DNA from: Campylobacter canadensis
GTDB lineage: Bacteria; Campylobacterota; Campylobacteria; Campylobacterales; Campylobacteraceae
NCBI RefSeq assembly: GCF_013177655.1
Contig: NZ_CP035946.1
Span: 1,612,001 to 1,676,000 of the forward strand
Length of the DNA: 64,000 bases
Direction: 5' to 3'
Shown: piece after piece, positions 1-8,871 of the stretch
How positions within the stretch are numbered: position 1 is the stretch's first letter
Layout: each line of letters starts with the position of its first letter
The notes under the pieces: model-generated
What the model was told of the DNA's origin: nothing
Database searches by the model: none
What the model saw: only the letters and a program-made list of their open reading frames with translations
Position numbers and translations under genes: made by a program

Positions 1-96
1 ATTACTTTTTATTTATCAATGGGTCAAATTTTAAGTATAATAATGATTTTTATTTGCAGTATTGTTTATTTTAGGAGAAGAAATGAAAGTATTTAG
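1..96 (+). CDS. lgt: Prolipoprotein diacylglyceryl transferase, C-terminal end (partial)
   Basis: Frame 1 is open from the window edge to a TAG at 94-96. It encodes 31 residues including SMGQILSIIMI, a hydrophobic helix and a basic RRR tail. The MGQ-x-LS motif followed by a last transmembrane helix is typical of the C-terminus of Lgt, the inner-membrane enzyme that transfers diacylglycerol to the lipobox cysteine of prolipoproteins. The stop lies 14 bp inside the next gene, so the two are probably cotranscribed. Only the tail is visible, so the name rests on one motif. Confidence 0.65.
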   Translation: MTFYLSMGQILSIIMIFICSIVYFRRRNESI

Positions 97-1486
97 AGTT
101 TTTCATAGCACATTTGCGGTTGTGCTTTGTTGGTTTTTATTTTTTATAAGTTTTTTTGGTTGTGTGTCTTACATAAATGATTACACTAATTATTATATGC
201 AGCCAAGCATTCAAAAAAATCATTCAAAAGAAGTTAGTCTTAATGATTGTATTGATTATGCGCAAAAAGAGTTTAAAGATTATGAGACAATAAATGTTGC
301 AACACCAACTTTTTATAATAATTTATGTGAGATAAATTACTTCAATGCAAACTCAACTAAAGCTGAAAAAAAATCAAACATAGCATACTTTGATGGAGAA
401 GAAAAATATACAAAAACCCCTACCTTAGGTGCTAAATTTTTATTTGGAATGCATTATAAAATTTTTCCTTTTAAAAGCACACAAAGCATTATTGAAGCAC
501 TTATTAGCATAGTTGCTTTTTGTATGTTTTTAATTATTCTTAGCGGTTTTTTTATTATTGGTAAGAAAAAAATATTTGAACTAAAAGGAAAAAATCCTTA
601 TGCTAAAAATTATGATTTTCATATCTTAGTTGGCACTTTTATTGCGGTGTTTTTAGGCTTTTTATCACTTAGTGGAATTGCTTTAAATTACGCAAAAGAC
701 ATTGATAAGTTTTTTACAACAAAGGTTCAAAAAAAGCAAAGTAAAGAAAAAGTAAGTGTTGATAATTCTTATATTTTTGATACAAATAAAATATTAGAGT
801 TTTACTCAACAGCAAGCGATAAACTTGGCACAAAAGAGCTAATAATCACACTAAACAAGGCTAAAAAACAAGTTCAAATAAGCCCTATTAAAAATATAAA
901 TTCATTAAAATCTTTTAATCAAAGTGCATCAAATAATATAGTTTTTGATGAAGAAAAAATGCTTGAAGATAAAAGTTTTAGTGTAAAAAATAACTCTTTT
1001 TGGCAAAGTGTTTATGAGATATCTTTTACTTTTCATAGAGTAAAATTTGCCCCTATTTATTTAAGTTTGCTTTTATTTGCTTGCGGAATTTTAGCTTGCG
1101 TATTTATCTATAAAGCAATGCAAATGTATGCAATTAAAAAGAAAAAAGCAAATTATCTAGCCTTAGCAAATTCTGCATTTTTTTCTTGTTTTAATGCAAG
1201 TATTGCTTATTTAATAGCAAATAAAATTCTTTCAGCGGATTTAGCAAATAGAGCTTTAATGGAGCAAAGTTTCTTTTATGCAATCTTTGTTTTAAGCTTT
1301 GCATTGAGTTTTATTTTTTATAAAAAGCAAAGTATTTTAAATTATTTTAGCATTGCATTACTTGTAATTTTATTGCTTTGTGATTTTATTTTTTCATATT
1401 ATTCTATTGTAACCGTAGGTTTTAATATAATGTGGATAATATTTATAATATTTTTTGCAAGGAGAAAAAATGGTTTTGTTATTTAA
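83..1486 (+). CDS. PepSY-associated TM helix domain membrane protein
   Basis: This 467-residue protein starts at ATG 83 behind AGGAGAAG; an upstream in-frame start at 62 has no such site. The layout is that of PepSY_TM proteins: an N-terminal helix (about residues 5-30), a periplasmic stretch with YINDYTNYY, a helix near 135-160, another near 180-205, and four hydrophobic helices in the last 130 residues. Family members are often linked to iron or flavin reduction, but no redox motif is clear here, so the role is unknown. It overlaps the lgt stop and is followed at once by a small membrane gene, suggesting one transcript. Confidence 0.75.
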   Translation: MKVFRVFHSTFAVVLCWFLFFISFFGCVSYINDYTNYYMQPSIQKNHSKEVSLNDCIDYAQKEFKDYETINVATPTFYNNLCEINYFNANSTKAEKKSNIAYFDGEEKYTKTPTLGAKFLFGMHYKIFPFKSTQSIIEALISIVAFCMFLIILSGFFIIGKKKIFELKGKNPYAKNYDFHILVGTFIAVFLGFLSLSGIALNYAKDIDKFFTTKVQKKQSKEKVSVDNSYIFDTNKILEFYSTASDKLGTKELIITLNKAKKQVQISPIKNINSLKSFNQSASNNIVFDEEKMLEDKSFSVKNNSFWQSVYEISFTFHRVKFAPIYLSLLLFACGILACVFIYKAMQMYAIKKKKANYLALANSAFFSCFNASIAYLIANKILSADLANRALMEQSFFYAIFVLSFALSFIFYKKQSILNYFSIALLVILLLCDFIFSYYSIVTVGFNIMWIIFIIFFARRKNGFVI

Positions 1487-1661
1487 TATAATAGCTGCTT
1501 TATGCGTATTTTTTAACTATGCTAAAATTGCTTTAGCTATATTTGCAATTAGCTTTATAGCTATGTTTTTCACGCAATCTTTTGCTTTATCTTTTTTACT
1601 TTTTGTAGCTTCAATAATATTTTTTGTACCACTTAGCGTTTTATTTAAGGTAAAAAAATGA
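1470..1661 (+). CDS. Small hydrophobic membrane protein (63 aa)
   Basis: ATG 1470 follows AAGGAG at a good distance and is preferred over the upstream TTG at 1455. The product is almost entirely hydrophobic, with two or three transmembrane segments and a lysine tail (KVKK). It overlaps the end of the PepSY gene by 17 bp and the next start by 4 bp, so it is translationally coupled to both. It may be an accessory subunit of the PepSY protein; that is inferred from position only. Confidence 0.6.
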   Translation: MVLLFNIIAALCVFFNYAKIALAIFAISFIAMFFTQSFALSFLLFVASIIFFVPLSVLFKVKK

Positions 1662-1879
1662 ACTTAAGCCGTGATGAAATTTTTTCAGCTACAGATGTTG
1701 CAAGAAATTTCACAACTATTTTAAAAAAAATAGAAACTAATAAAAAGGTTTTTGTTATGAAAAATAATAAATTCCAATGCGTAATGCTAAGTATTAACGA
1801 ATACGAAAAATTACAAAACGCCTTAGTAGTTCTTGAAGCAATTTATAAAGAAAGAAAAAAACAAAATGGCAAAGATTAA
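1658..1879 (+). CDS. Phd/YefM-family antitoxin-like protein, no toxin partner
   Basis: The 73-residue product has the Phd/YefM fold signature. SATDVARNFTTILKKI forms the N-terminal DNA-binding part, then VFVMKNNKFQCVMLSINEYEKLQ supplies the strand and helix seen in YefM-type antitoxins. These normally repress their own operon and neutralise a RelE, Doc or YoeB toxin. No such toxin follows: the next gene is an alpha/beta hydrolase whose ATG lies 14 bp inside this ORF. Either it has become a stand-alone regulator, or its toxin is elsewhere or lost. Confidence 0.75.
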   Translation: MNLSRDEIFSATDVARNFTTILKKIETNKKVFVMKNNKFQCVMLSINEYEKLQNALVVLEAIYKERKKQNGKD

Positions 1880-2612
1880 ATTAAATGAAATCTCGCTTAG
1901 CTATCTTTTAGAAGATGGCTTAGCAAAAAATAATCATACTTGTTTAATCTTGCACGGTTGGGGTGCAAATAAAGAATTTATGAAAGATATTTTTTTAAAA
2001 CAAGTAAAAAATAATTTTGAAAAAATAATATTTTTAGATTTGCCTGGTTTTGGAAATAGCAATGAGCCTTTAAAAAGCTTTGATAGCTTTGAATGCTTAG
2101 ATATTGTTGTGGAATTTTTAAATAAAATTAATCTAAATATAAACTGTATTTTAGGGCATTCTTACGGGGCAAAACTAGCAGCACTTTATGCAAGTAAATA
2201 TAAATTAGATAAATTAATCTTAATTGCTAGTGCTGGTATTGTGCTTAAAAAATCTTTTAAAACTAGATTAAAAATTAAAATTAGCAAGTGTTTAAAAATG
2301 CTTAAAATAAATAAAAATCCCTTTATTAGCAAAGATGCTATTAATTTAAGCAAAGTTATGTATGAGAGTTTTAAAAGAGTTGTTGATGAGGATTTTTCTT
2401 CTTATTTTTCTTCTATATCTTCTAAAACACTTATTTTATGGGGTAAAGAAGATGATGCAACCAAGCTTCAAGCAGGTAAAATACTACATTCTTTAATAAA
2501 AAATTCGTATTTTTTTGAATTTAGTGGTAATCATTTTTTCTTTATTCAAAATGATACATCTTTGATTATTAAAGACTTTTTAAATGATGAATTAAATAAT
2601 AAAACATTCTAG
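1866..2612 (+). CDS. Alpha/beta hydrolase fold protein
   Basis: The 248-residue protein starts at ATG 1866 (MAKIKLNEIS); a TTG 33 bp upstream is a weaker choice. ILHGWGANKEF is the oxyanion-hole HG motif, LDLPGFGNS the loop after strand 4, and GHSYGAK the nucleophile elbow (Ser in G-H-S-Y-G). WGKEDD near residue 195 and GNHFFF near 220 place the acid and the catalytic His. The triad is therefore complete. The substrate is not evident. Coupling to the antitoxin-like gene upstream makes the pair unusual. Confidence 0.85.
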   Translation: MAKIKLNEISLSYLLEDGLAKNNHTCLILHGWGANKEFMKDIFLKQVKNNFEKIIFLDLPGFGNSNEPLKSFDSFECLDIVVEFLNKINLNINCILGHSYGAKLAALYASKYKLDKLILIASAGIVLKKSFKTRLKIKISKCLKMLKINKNPFISKDAINLSKVMYESFKRVVDEDFSSYFSSISSKTLILWGKEDDATKLQAGKILHSLIKNSYFFEFSGNHFFFIQNDTSLIIKDFLNDELNNKTF

Positions 2613-2619
2613 GAAAACA

Positions 2620-3783
2620 ATGCATTTTAATACTAATGATTTACATATTTTACTGTTTATTTCTTTTGTAATTTTTTGTTCTCCATATATTTCTAAGGTT
2701 ACAAAATTACCCACTTTAGCAGTAGAAATAATCTTAGGTGCTATTGCTGGAGCATTTGGAATTATTAGTAAAACCCCAGCTTTTGAACTTGCATCTAGCA
2801 TTGGTTTTTCTTATTTAATGTTTATTGCAGGACTTGAAGTTAGTTTAAGAGATTTTTTTAAGCTTAATCTAAAACAAGTAAAAGAAATTTTATTTTTTTA
2901 TATAATTTTATATGCTCTTTCAACAATAATTGCATTCATTTTTAATCTTAGTTATATGATTAGTATTATTTTACCTATTATGAGTGTTGGTTTAATTAGT
3001 ATTTTATATAAAGATTACAAAATAACACCAAACTGGCTGAATTTATCAATGATAAGTGCTGCTTTAGGCGAGGTTATTAGTATTATAATTCTTACTTTAA
3101 TAAATAGTTTTTCAAGCTCTAGCGATACATTGCAAGTTATTTTATCTGTTTTATATATTTTGTTTTTTTTATGTGTATTTTTATTTATTTATTATATTTT
3201 TTCAGTTTTATTTTGGTGGTTTCCTGCTTTAAAAGAAGTAATAGTACCAAATTCAACCGACAAAGCTGAAAGAGATATAAGATTTAGTATATCTTTATGG
3301 ATTGTTGCTGTTGCACTTGTAATATATTTTGATTTTGAAATAGCTTTAGGAGCTTTTTTAGCTGGAATTTTTATCTCAAGCTTTTTTGGGCATAAAAAAG
3401 AGCTAGAACATAAATTAAGCTCATTAGGGCATCCATTTTTAATACCTATATTTTTTATTTTTGTAGGTCTTAGTTTAGATTTTTCTTTACTTAATTTAGA
3501 GCTTATTTTACTTTCGCTTTCAATGGTTTTAGCTATGGCTATTACTCGCTTAATTGCTTCTTTTGTATTTTATTCAAGTTTAAAATTAGAATGTATTTTA
3601 TTAGCTTTTAGTACCTGTATGCCGCTAACTTTATTAATAGCTTTTGCAACCTTAGGACAAAAATTAAAATTGATTGATTCTACTCTTTACATTGCTTTAA
3701 TTCTTGCTGCATTAATTGAAGGAGTGCTTTTTATGTATTTAATTCCTAAGCTAGCGTTACTAATTGAAACAAAAAGAAAATAA
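2620..3783 (+). CDS. CPA2-type cation:proton antiporter (Kef-like membrane domain)
   Basis: The 387-residue integral membrane protein has about 12 hydrophobic helices matching the Na+/H+ exchanger domain. Helix 2 contains PTLAVEIILGAIAG, followed by MFIAGLEVSL, and a later helix has ALGAFLAGIFIS; these are hallmarks of KefB/KefC-type transporters. There is no C-terminal TrkA-N domain, so it is a short form. It likely exchanges K+ or Na+ for protons. It begins 7 bp after the hydrolase stop, in the same transcription unit. Confidence 0.8.
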   Translation: MHFNTNDLHILLFISFVIFCSPYISKVTKLPTLAVEIILGAIAGAFGIISKTPAFELASSIGFSYLMFIAGLEVSLRDFFKLNLKQVKEILFFYIILYALSTIIAFIFNLSYMISIILPIMSVGLISILYKDYKITPNWLNLSMISAALGEVISIIILTLINSFSSSSDTLQVILSVLYILFFLCVFLFIYYIFSVLFWWFPALKEVIVPNSTDKAERDIRFSISLWIVAVALVIYFDFEIALGAFLAGIFISSFFGHKKELEHKLSSLGHPFLIPIFFIFVGLSLDFSLLNLELILLSLSMVLAMAITRLIASFVFYSSLKLECILLAFSTCMPLTLLIAFATLGQKLKLIDSTLYIALILAALIEGVLFMYLIPKLALLIETKRK

Positions 3784-3826
3784 AAATCACATTTTTGATA
3801 CATTATTACTCATTTATAGATTATGA

Positions 3827-3832
3827 TATAAA
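3827..3832 (+). promoter_or_regulatory. Candidate -10 box for gltA
   Basis: TATAAA lies within GATATAAAT, 25 bp before the gltA ATG, in a 74-bp gap after the antiporter. An AAAAGGAG ribosome site follows. No clear -35 is visible, as is usual in Campylobacter. Confidence 0.35.
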
Positions 3833-3857
3833 TATCATTTATAAAAAGGAGTAAAAA

Positions 3858-5105
3858 ATGACTAACAAAGCTAAATTAAGCTATGATGGAAAAGAGTATG
3901 AATTTGATGTTTTAGAAGGCACAAGAGGACCAAAGGTTATTAATATGTCTTCGCTTTATTCTCAAACTGGAATGTTTGCACTTGATGAAGGTTTAACCTC
4001 TACTGCAACTTGTAAGTCTGAAATAACTTACATAAATGGTGAAGCAGGAGAATTAAGGCATCGTGGTTATGAAATTGAATGGCTTGCTGAAAATAAAACA
4101 TTCTTAGATGTTGTGCATTTGCTTTTATATAAAGAACTGCCAAGCAAAGAAAGATTAGATGCTTTTAGATATGAACTAAAAAAACGCTCATTTATTCACG
4201 AAGGTATGCATAAATTATTTGATGCCTTTCCTGATGATGCTCATCCAATGGCTATTATGCAAGCAAGTGTTGCTGCTCTTTCTACATTTTATCCTGACCA
4301 TTTAAATATGGATAAACATGAAGATTATATGGAAATGGCTGCAAGAATAATTGCAAAAATTCCTACAATAGCTGCAAGTGCTTATAGATATAAACACGGT
4401 TATCCAATGGCTTATCCAAATCTTGATAGAGGTTTTACTGAAAACTTTTTATATATGTTAAGAACATACCCATACGACCATGTTGAATTAAGACCAATTG
4501 AGGTTAAAGCACTTGATACTGTATTTATGTTGCACGCTGACCATGAACAAAATGCCTCAACTAGCGTTGTTCGCTCTGTTGGTAGTACTCACGCTCATCC
4601 TTATAGCTGTATTTCTAGTGCTATTGGTGCATTATGGGGACATGCGCATGGTGGTGCAAATGAAGGTGTTATTAGAATGCTTGAAATGATTGCTACCCCT
4701 GATAGAGTTGATGAATTTATTAAAAGAGCAAAAGATAAAAATGACCCATTTAGATTAATGGGCTTTGGACATAGAGTGTATAAAAACTTTGACCCAAGAG
4801 CTAAGGTACTTAAAAAATTAAGAGACCAATTAGTAGATGAAATTGGCATTGATGCAAACTTTATGAAAGTTGCACAAAGAATTGAAGATATTGCTTTAAA
4901 TGATGAATATTTTGTAAGTCGTGGTCTTTATCCTAATGTTGATTTTCATAGCGGTTTAATCTTAAAAGCACTTGGAATTCCTAATGAAATGTTTGCAGTT
5001 TTATTCGTAATAGGAAGAATACCAGGCTGGATTTCACAACTAGTTGAACAAAAAGAAGCTCCGTTAAAAATCGTTCGTCCTCGCCAACTTTATGTTGGAA
5101 AATAA
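3858..5105 (+). CDS. gltA: Type II citrate synthase
   Basis: The 415-residue enzyme condenses oxaloacetate and acetyl-CoA in the TCA cycle (cytoplasm). The catalytic set is visible: HADHEQNASTSVVR, the second His in WGHAHGGANE, FGHRVYKNFDPRAK with the substrate His/Arg, and the Asp in PNVDFHSG. The N-terminal beta-rich extension (residues 1-50) marks the hexameric NADH-sensitive type II class. ATG follows AAAAGGAG. It stands alone, with its own promoter region and a strong hairpin terminator 7 bp after the stop. Confidence 0.97.
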   Translation: MTNKAKLSYDGKEYEFDVLEGTRGPKVINMSSLYSQTGMFALDEGLTSTATCKSEITYINGEAGELRHRGYEIEWLAENKTFLDVVHLLLYKELPSKERLDAFRYELKKRSFIHEGMHKLFDAFPDDAHPMAIMQASVAALSTFYPDHLNMDKHEDYMEMAARIIAKIPTIAASAYRYKHGYPMAYPNLDRGFTENFLYMLRTYPYDHVELRPIEVKALDTVFMLHADHEQNASTSVVRSVGSTHAHPYSCISSAIGALWGHAHGGANEGVIRMLEMIATPDRVDEFIKRAKDKNDPFRLMGFGHRVYKNFDPRAKVLKKLRDQLVDEIGIDANFMKVAQRIEDIALNDEYFVSRGLYPNVDFHSGLILKALGIPNEMFAVLFVIGRIPGWISQLVEQKEAPLKIVRPRQLYVGK

Positions 5106-5111
5106 CTTTTT

Positions 5112-5138
5112 AAGGCTATTAAAACTAATAGCCTTTTT
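5112..5138 (+). terminator. Rho-independent terminator of gltA
   Basis: A perfect 10-bp inverted repeat (AAGGCTATTA / TAATAGCCTT) with an AAAC loop runs into TTTTT, directly after the gltA stop. Confidence 0.85.
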
Positions 5139-5349
5139 AAGCAACAAATACAACTTAATAAAAGTAATTTAGTACTTAATTTAGAGATTTTTTAAGCTTT
5201 TTAAATCTCATAACAACAACTTAAAATCAACAATCTTTTGCTTTTAAAACTAATTATTCTAAAAATTAAAACTATTTTGCACTAATTTTATTTGATAATT
5301 TAAATATATAAATTATTCAATCTAACTGCAAAAGCCTTAGTTTTAATTA
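5139..5349. other. Intergenic AT-rich stretch, no feature recognised
   Basis: This is the main part of the 290-bp gap between gltA and hypA. It is very AT-rich, has no plausible ORF on either strand, and shows only short imperfect palindromes. Nothing in it can be supported as a gene. Confidence 0.5.
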
Positions 5350-5357
5350 TGAAAATA

Positions 5358-5386
5358 TAAGGCTATATTTAAATTATATAGCCTTA
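5358..5386 (-). terminator. Terminator of the hypE-hypA unit
   Basis: A perfect 10-bp inverted repeat (TAAGGCTATA / TATAGCCTTA) lies just downstream of the hypA stop. On the minus strand it is followed by a T-rich run (TATTTTC). Confidence 0.7.
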
Positions 5387-5395
5387 AAATATTAA

Positions 5396-5746
5396 CTATA
5401 CATCAAGCTCAATGCTATTTAAAAGCATTTCATCGCCTTTAAGCACCTTAACATTTACGCTAGAACAATGTTTGCATATAAATTCATTTTTTTCCTGAAT
5501 ACAATTTTTAGCACAATCAAAGCAAAATAATTCTAACTCGCACACACTTACATATAATTTTGCTTTATAATAAATACTATTTTCATCTTGCACAAAGGCA
5601 TTAAAAGCTTCTTTAAAATAATGCTCTTCCACTCCGCTTAATCTACCTAGGCTGACATAAACGGCATTTATTTTTTTTGCATTCTTTTGCTTAGCAATTT
5701 TTTCGCATTCATTTAATAAATTATTAACAATAGCCATCTCATGCAT
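5396..5746 (-). CDS. hypA: Hydrogenase nickel incorporation protein HypA
   Basis: This 116-residue protein delivers Ni2+ to [NiFe]-hydrogenase (or urease). The start is ATG 5746, giving Met-His-Glu-Met at the N-terminus; the His2 and terminus bind nickel, so the ATG two codons upstream is less likely. CFDC and CKHC form the structural zinc site. The start overlaps the hypE stop (TAATG). Other hyp genes (hypF, B, C, D) are not adjacent. Confidence 0.93.
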   Translation of the reverse strand: MHEMAIVNNLLNECEKIAKQKNAKKINAVYVSLGRLSGVEEHYFKEAFNAFVQDENSIYYKAKLYVSVCELELFCFDCAKNCIQEKNEFICKHCSSVNVKVLKGDEMLLNSIELDV

Positions 5747-6729
5747 TAGCAAATCCTTGGCAATAACTCGCCTTTTGGCGATTGCAAAACGCTTTTTAAG
5801 CCATAAGGGCTTTGTAAAATTACCGTAGCTTTATTTTTTTGAACTTCTCCTATTATTCTTGAATTAGGATTAAATTCTTGCAATTTTGCACAAAGCTCTT
5901 CAGCCTTATTAGCACTTGCAATGCAAACAAAGGTGCCTTCATTAGCTAAATCATAAGGGCTAAAGCCAAGCAATTCACAAAAAGCAAAAACCTCATCACT
6001 TACAATAATTTTTTCTTCTTCAATCAAAAATTCTAAATTACAAGCAAGTGATAGTTCATTTAAAACACTAGCAATTCCACCACGAGTAGCATCTCTTAAA
6101 CATTTTACTCCGCCTATTTTTAAAATCTGGCTTACCTCATTTATTAGACATTTTGCATCACTTTTTATATTGCATTCAAAATTATTCCTATTTGCCATCA
6201 CACAAGCTCCGTGCCTTGCAATATCGCCGCTTAAAATAATTTTATCTCCACTTTTAATTTCTTTTGGATTTATCGTATTTGTAAATGCACTAGCATCACC
6301 TATGCAAGTTGTGTTTATAAATATTTCATCACACTTACCCTTAGGTAGCACTTTTAAATCACCGCATTTTAATTTAACATTTGCTTGTTTTAGTTCATTT
6401 GCAAAAGAATTTAAAATAATTTTTAATTTTTCTTTACTAAAACCTTCTTCTAAAATTAAAGCTAAACTTATATATTTTGGCATAGCACCCATCATTAAAA
6501 CATCATTTATTGAACCACAAGCTGCTATTTTTCCAATATTTGCTCCGTTAATAAAAATTGGGTTTAAAACAAAAGAATCAGTAGAAAAGGCTATGTTTTT
6601 AAAACCATCTTCAACAGCTGCATCATTACTTAAGCCATTTTCTTGCTCTAAAAAAAGATTTTTTAAAACAAAATTTTTTAAAAAATCATCCATTTCATAT
6701 CCACCGCCACCATAACTTAGTAAAACCAT
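5746..6729 (-). CDS. hypE: Hydrogenase maturation protein HypE (carbamoyl dehydratase)
   Basis: The 327-residue PurM-like ATPase dehydrates a carbamoyl group on its C-terminal cysteine to thiocyanate, the source of the CN ligands of the NiFe active site. The protein ends in PRIC with Cys as last residue, as required. GGGGYEMDDFLKNF, STDSFVLNPIFINGANIGK, and the glycine-rich GDIARHGACVM and RDATRGGIASVLNEL loops match the family. RBS AAGGAT precedes the ATG. hypE is first in the transcript, with only hypA behind it; in C. jejuni the hyp genes form one longer operon. Confidence 0.95.
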   Translation of the reverse strand: MVLLSYGGGGYEMDDFLKNFVLKNLFLEQENGLSNDAAVEDGFKNIAFSTDSFVLNPIFINGANIGKIAACGSINDVLMMGAMPKYISLALILEEGFSKEKLKIILNSFANELKQANVKLKCGDLKVLPKGKCDEIFINTTCIGDASAFTNTINPKEIKSGDKIILSGDIARHGACVMANRNNFECNIKSDAKCLINEVSQILKIGGVKCLRDATRGGIASVLNELSLACNLEFLIEEEKIIVSDEVFAFCELLGFSPYDLANEGTFVCIASANKAEELCAKLQEFNPNSRIIGEVQKNKATVILQSPYGLKSVLQSPKGELLPRIC

Positions 6730-6846
6730 TTTTTATCCTTTTTGTATTTTTTTAAGAATAGTAATTTTTTTTAAATATATACTTATATTTTTTTTCGTTA
6801 ATAAAAAAGTTTTAAAATAGTTGATATTATCAAGTAAAGGAAAAAA

Positions 6847-7245
6847 ATGTTTTATCAAAAAATTGCATATGCTGATAGAAAAATAATTCAAAAGATTAAT
6901 TCAATTAGTAGCGAGTATAATCTTAATTTTAGTGATTTAAGAGTTTTTTCTTATCTTAGCAAAACTAAAGATTGCAACATTAGTTCAATTTGTGCATATT
7001 ATGATTTAGATAGAGCCTTGCTATCAAGAACAATAAATAAATTAAAGCAAATGAAACTAATACACATTAGTAAAAATGAAGACAAAAGAGAAAAGATTAT
7101 AAGTTTAAGCGCTAAGGCAAAAGAAATTTATTTTGATATAAACATAAAACTACAAGCTTTTGATGAAACATTGCTAAGTCCTTTAAATTCTGATGAAAAA
7201 TATATGCTTTTTAATCTACTTGATAAAATCAATAAAAATCTTTAA
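6847..7245 (+). CDS. MarR-family transcriptional regulator
   Basis: The 132-residue protein has a winged-helix core. NISSICAYYDLDRALLSRTINKLKQM is the helix-turn-helix, and LIHISKNEDKREKIISLSAKAKE is the wing with the family Asp-Lys-Arg motif, flanked by dimerisation helices. It precedes an MFS transporter by 15 bp, the usual pattern of a MarR controlling an efflux or uptake pump. It is divergent from hypE across 117 bp that could hold its operator. The inducer is unknown. Confidence 0.88.
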   Translation: MFYQKIAYADRKIIQKINSISSEYNLNFSDLRVFSYLSKTKDCNISSICAYYDLDRALLSRTINKLKQMKLIHISKNEDKREKIISLSAKAKEIYFDINIKLQAFDETLLSPLNSDEKYMLFNLLDKINKNL

Positions 7246-7260
7246 TTTTAGGAGAGCTTT

Positions 7261-8460
7261 ATGGCTTTAAGTAAAAAATATAATTTATTTAATCGTGATT
7301 TTATTTGTTTATTTGCTATAAATTTTATAGCAACATTTGCATTTTATATGACTACAATTACAAGTAATGACTATGCTGTTAAAATATTAAATGCAGATAC
7401 TGCAATGGCTGGTCTTGCTAGTGGAATTTTTGTAATTGGGGCTTTATTTGCAAGATTGTATTTTGGTTCTAAGATTGATAATATCAATATTAAATTATTA
7501 ATTTATGTTGGCATTATTTTATACTTAATAGATACTTTATTTTATTTTATTGTAAAAGATATTTATGTGCTTATTGTAATCCGTTTTGTTGCAGGACTTT
7601 GTTATGGAATTTGTTCTAGTGCTTGCGGTGCTTTGATTGCTAGAATTATTCCTAAAAATAAAAGAGGAGTTGGAATTGGATATTATGCTTTAAGTGTTAT
7701 TTTTTCTTCTGCAATTGGACCTTTTTTAGCTGTTTTACTTTCTAGCAAAAATACTTTTAATTTAAGCTTTTTAATTACTGCAATTAGTATTTTTCTTGCT
7801 TTAATTTTTAATATTATTTTAAAGGTTAGAAAATTAAAAATAAGCCATCAAAAACAAAAAGCAAAAGGTTTGTTTGCTTATATTGAAAAAAGCTCTTTGG
7901 GAATTTCAAGCGTGGTTTTTGTTCTTGGAATTTGTTATGGAGCTATTTTAATTTTTATGAGTGCTTACACTCAAGCACTTGATACAATCAACAATAATTA
8001 TATTTTTAAATTCTCTCAAGCTGGTGCTGTATTTTTTATTTGCTATGCCATTGTTAGTGTCTTTTCAAGACCTATTGCTGGAAAATTATTTGATAAATAT
8101 GGAGCAAATTTTGTAATACTTCCATCATTAGTATGCTTTGTTTTTTGCCTACTTTTACTTGCTAATGCCTTTCATCCTAGTTTAATTTTACTTTCTGCTA
8201 TTTTTTGTGCATTGGGCTATGGCGTTGCAACTTCAAGCGCACAAAGTTTAGCTATAAAATTAGCACCTGTAAATAAAGTTGGCTTAGCAAGCACAACCTT
8301 TTTTATTGCACTTGATTTAGGAATAGGTTTAAGCCCATATTGTTTAGGCAAACTTGAGCCAATCTTAGGCTATGCAAATTTATTTAATATTTGTGCTGTG
8401 TTAGTAGTATTTTCTGTATTTTTATATTATTTATTTGTAATGAAGAAAAATAATCCTTAA
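7261..8460 (+). CDS. MFS transporter
   Basis: The 399-residue protein has 12 predicted transmembrane helices. The loop after helix 2 (ARLYFGSKIDN) is a divergent motif A, and the equivalent loop in the second half (SRPIAGKLFDKYG) fits the family better. It has an AGGAG RBS and lies 15 bp after the marR gene, so it is probably regulated by it. Substrate not evident; drug or metabolite export is the most common role of such pairs. Confidence 0.85.
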   Translation: MALSKKYNLFNRDFICLFAINFIATFAFYMTTITSNDYAVKILNADTAMAGLASGIFVIGALFARLYFGSKIDNINIKLLIYVGIILYLIDTLFYFIVKDIYVLIVIRFVAGLCYGICSSACGALIARIIPKNKRGVGIGYYALSVIFSSAIGPFLAVLLSSKNTFNLSFLITAISIFLALIFNIILKVRKLKISHQKQKAKGLFAYIEKSSLGISSVVFVLGICYGAILIFMSAYTQALDTINNNYIFKFSQAGAVFFICYAIVSVFSRPIAGKLFDKYGANFVILPSLVCFVFCLLLLANAFHPSLILLSAIFCALGYGVATSSAQSLAIKLAPVNKVGLASTTFFIALDLGIGLSPYCLGKLEPILGYANLFNICAVLVVFSVFLYYLFVMKKNNP

Positions 8461-8475
8461 AAATAAGGATTATTT
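8448..8475. terminator. Bidirectional terminator shared by convergent genes
   Basis: A 12-bp inverted repeat (AAATAATCCTTA / TAAGGATTATTT) with an AAAA loop spans the 3' ends of both the MFS gene and the convergent DUF1090 gene. Confidence 0.75.
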
Positions 8476-8871
8476 ATATTGATTTTTTAACTCTTCTTTT
8501 TTAATTTTATATTCATTTTTAATTTGCTTTTTATAGGCTTTTAATTCTTCTTTTTTAGCCTTATATTCGCTTTTACTCATAGAATCTTTTTTAGCATCAA
8601 GCTCTTTTAGCTTACTTTCAACTTGTAAAACTTCGCTTTCTTTTTTATTTTCTAAACTTTTTTTAGCCTTATTTAATTCTTGCTCGTAATTTGGATTTTT
8701 ATTACACCTTGCTTTAACATCTGCTATGGCTTTATTTAAACCATTAATTCTATTTGTATTTGAGTATTGTTTTGCATACTCTAATTCATTTTGTAGTTTT
8801 TGTAATTTTATATTACAATCAGCTTGCAAAAAAGCACAAGCGCACATACTTAAAATAAATATTTTTTTCAT
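8470..8871 (-). CDS. DUF1090-family periplasmic protein
   Basis: The 133-residue protein has a signal peptide (MKKIFILSMCACAFLQA) and a mature part starting DCNIKLQKLQ. The pattern C-x-K-x2-LQ-x-EL followed by YSNTNRINGLNKAI and CN matches DUF1090 (YqjC-like). The C-terminal half is a long charged coiled coil of Glu/Lys heptads. Its ATG overlaps the cysteine synthase stop by 4 bp. Function unknown; periplasmic location is inferred from the signal. Confidence 0.75.
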   Translation of the reverse strand: MKKIFILSMCACAFLQADCNIKLQKLQNELEYAKQYSNTNRINGLNKAIADVKARCNKNPNYEQELNKAKKSLENKKESEVLQVESKLKELDAKKDSMSKSEYKAKKEELKAYKKQIKNEYKIKKEELKNQYK

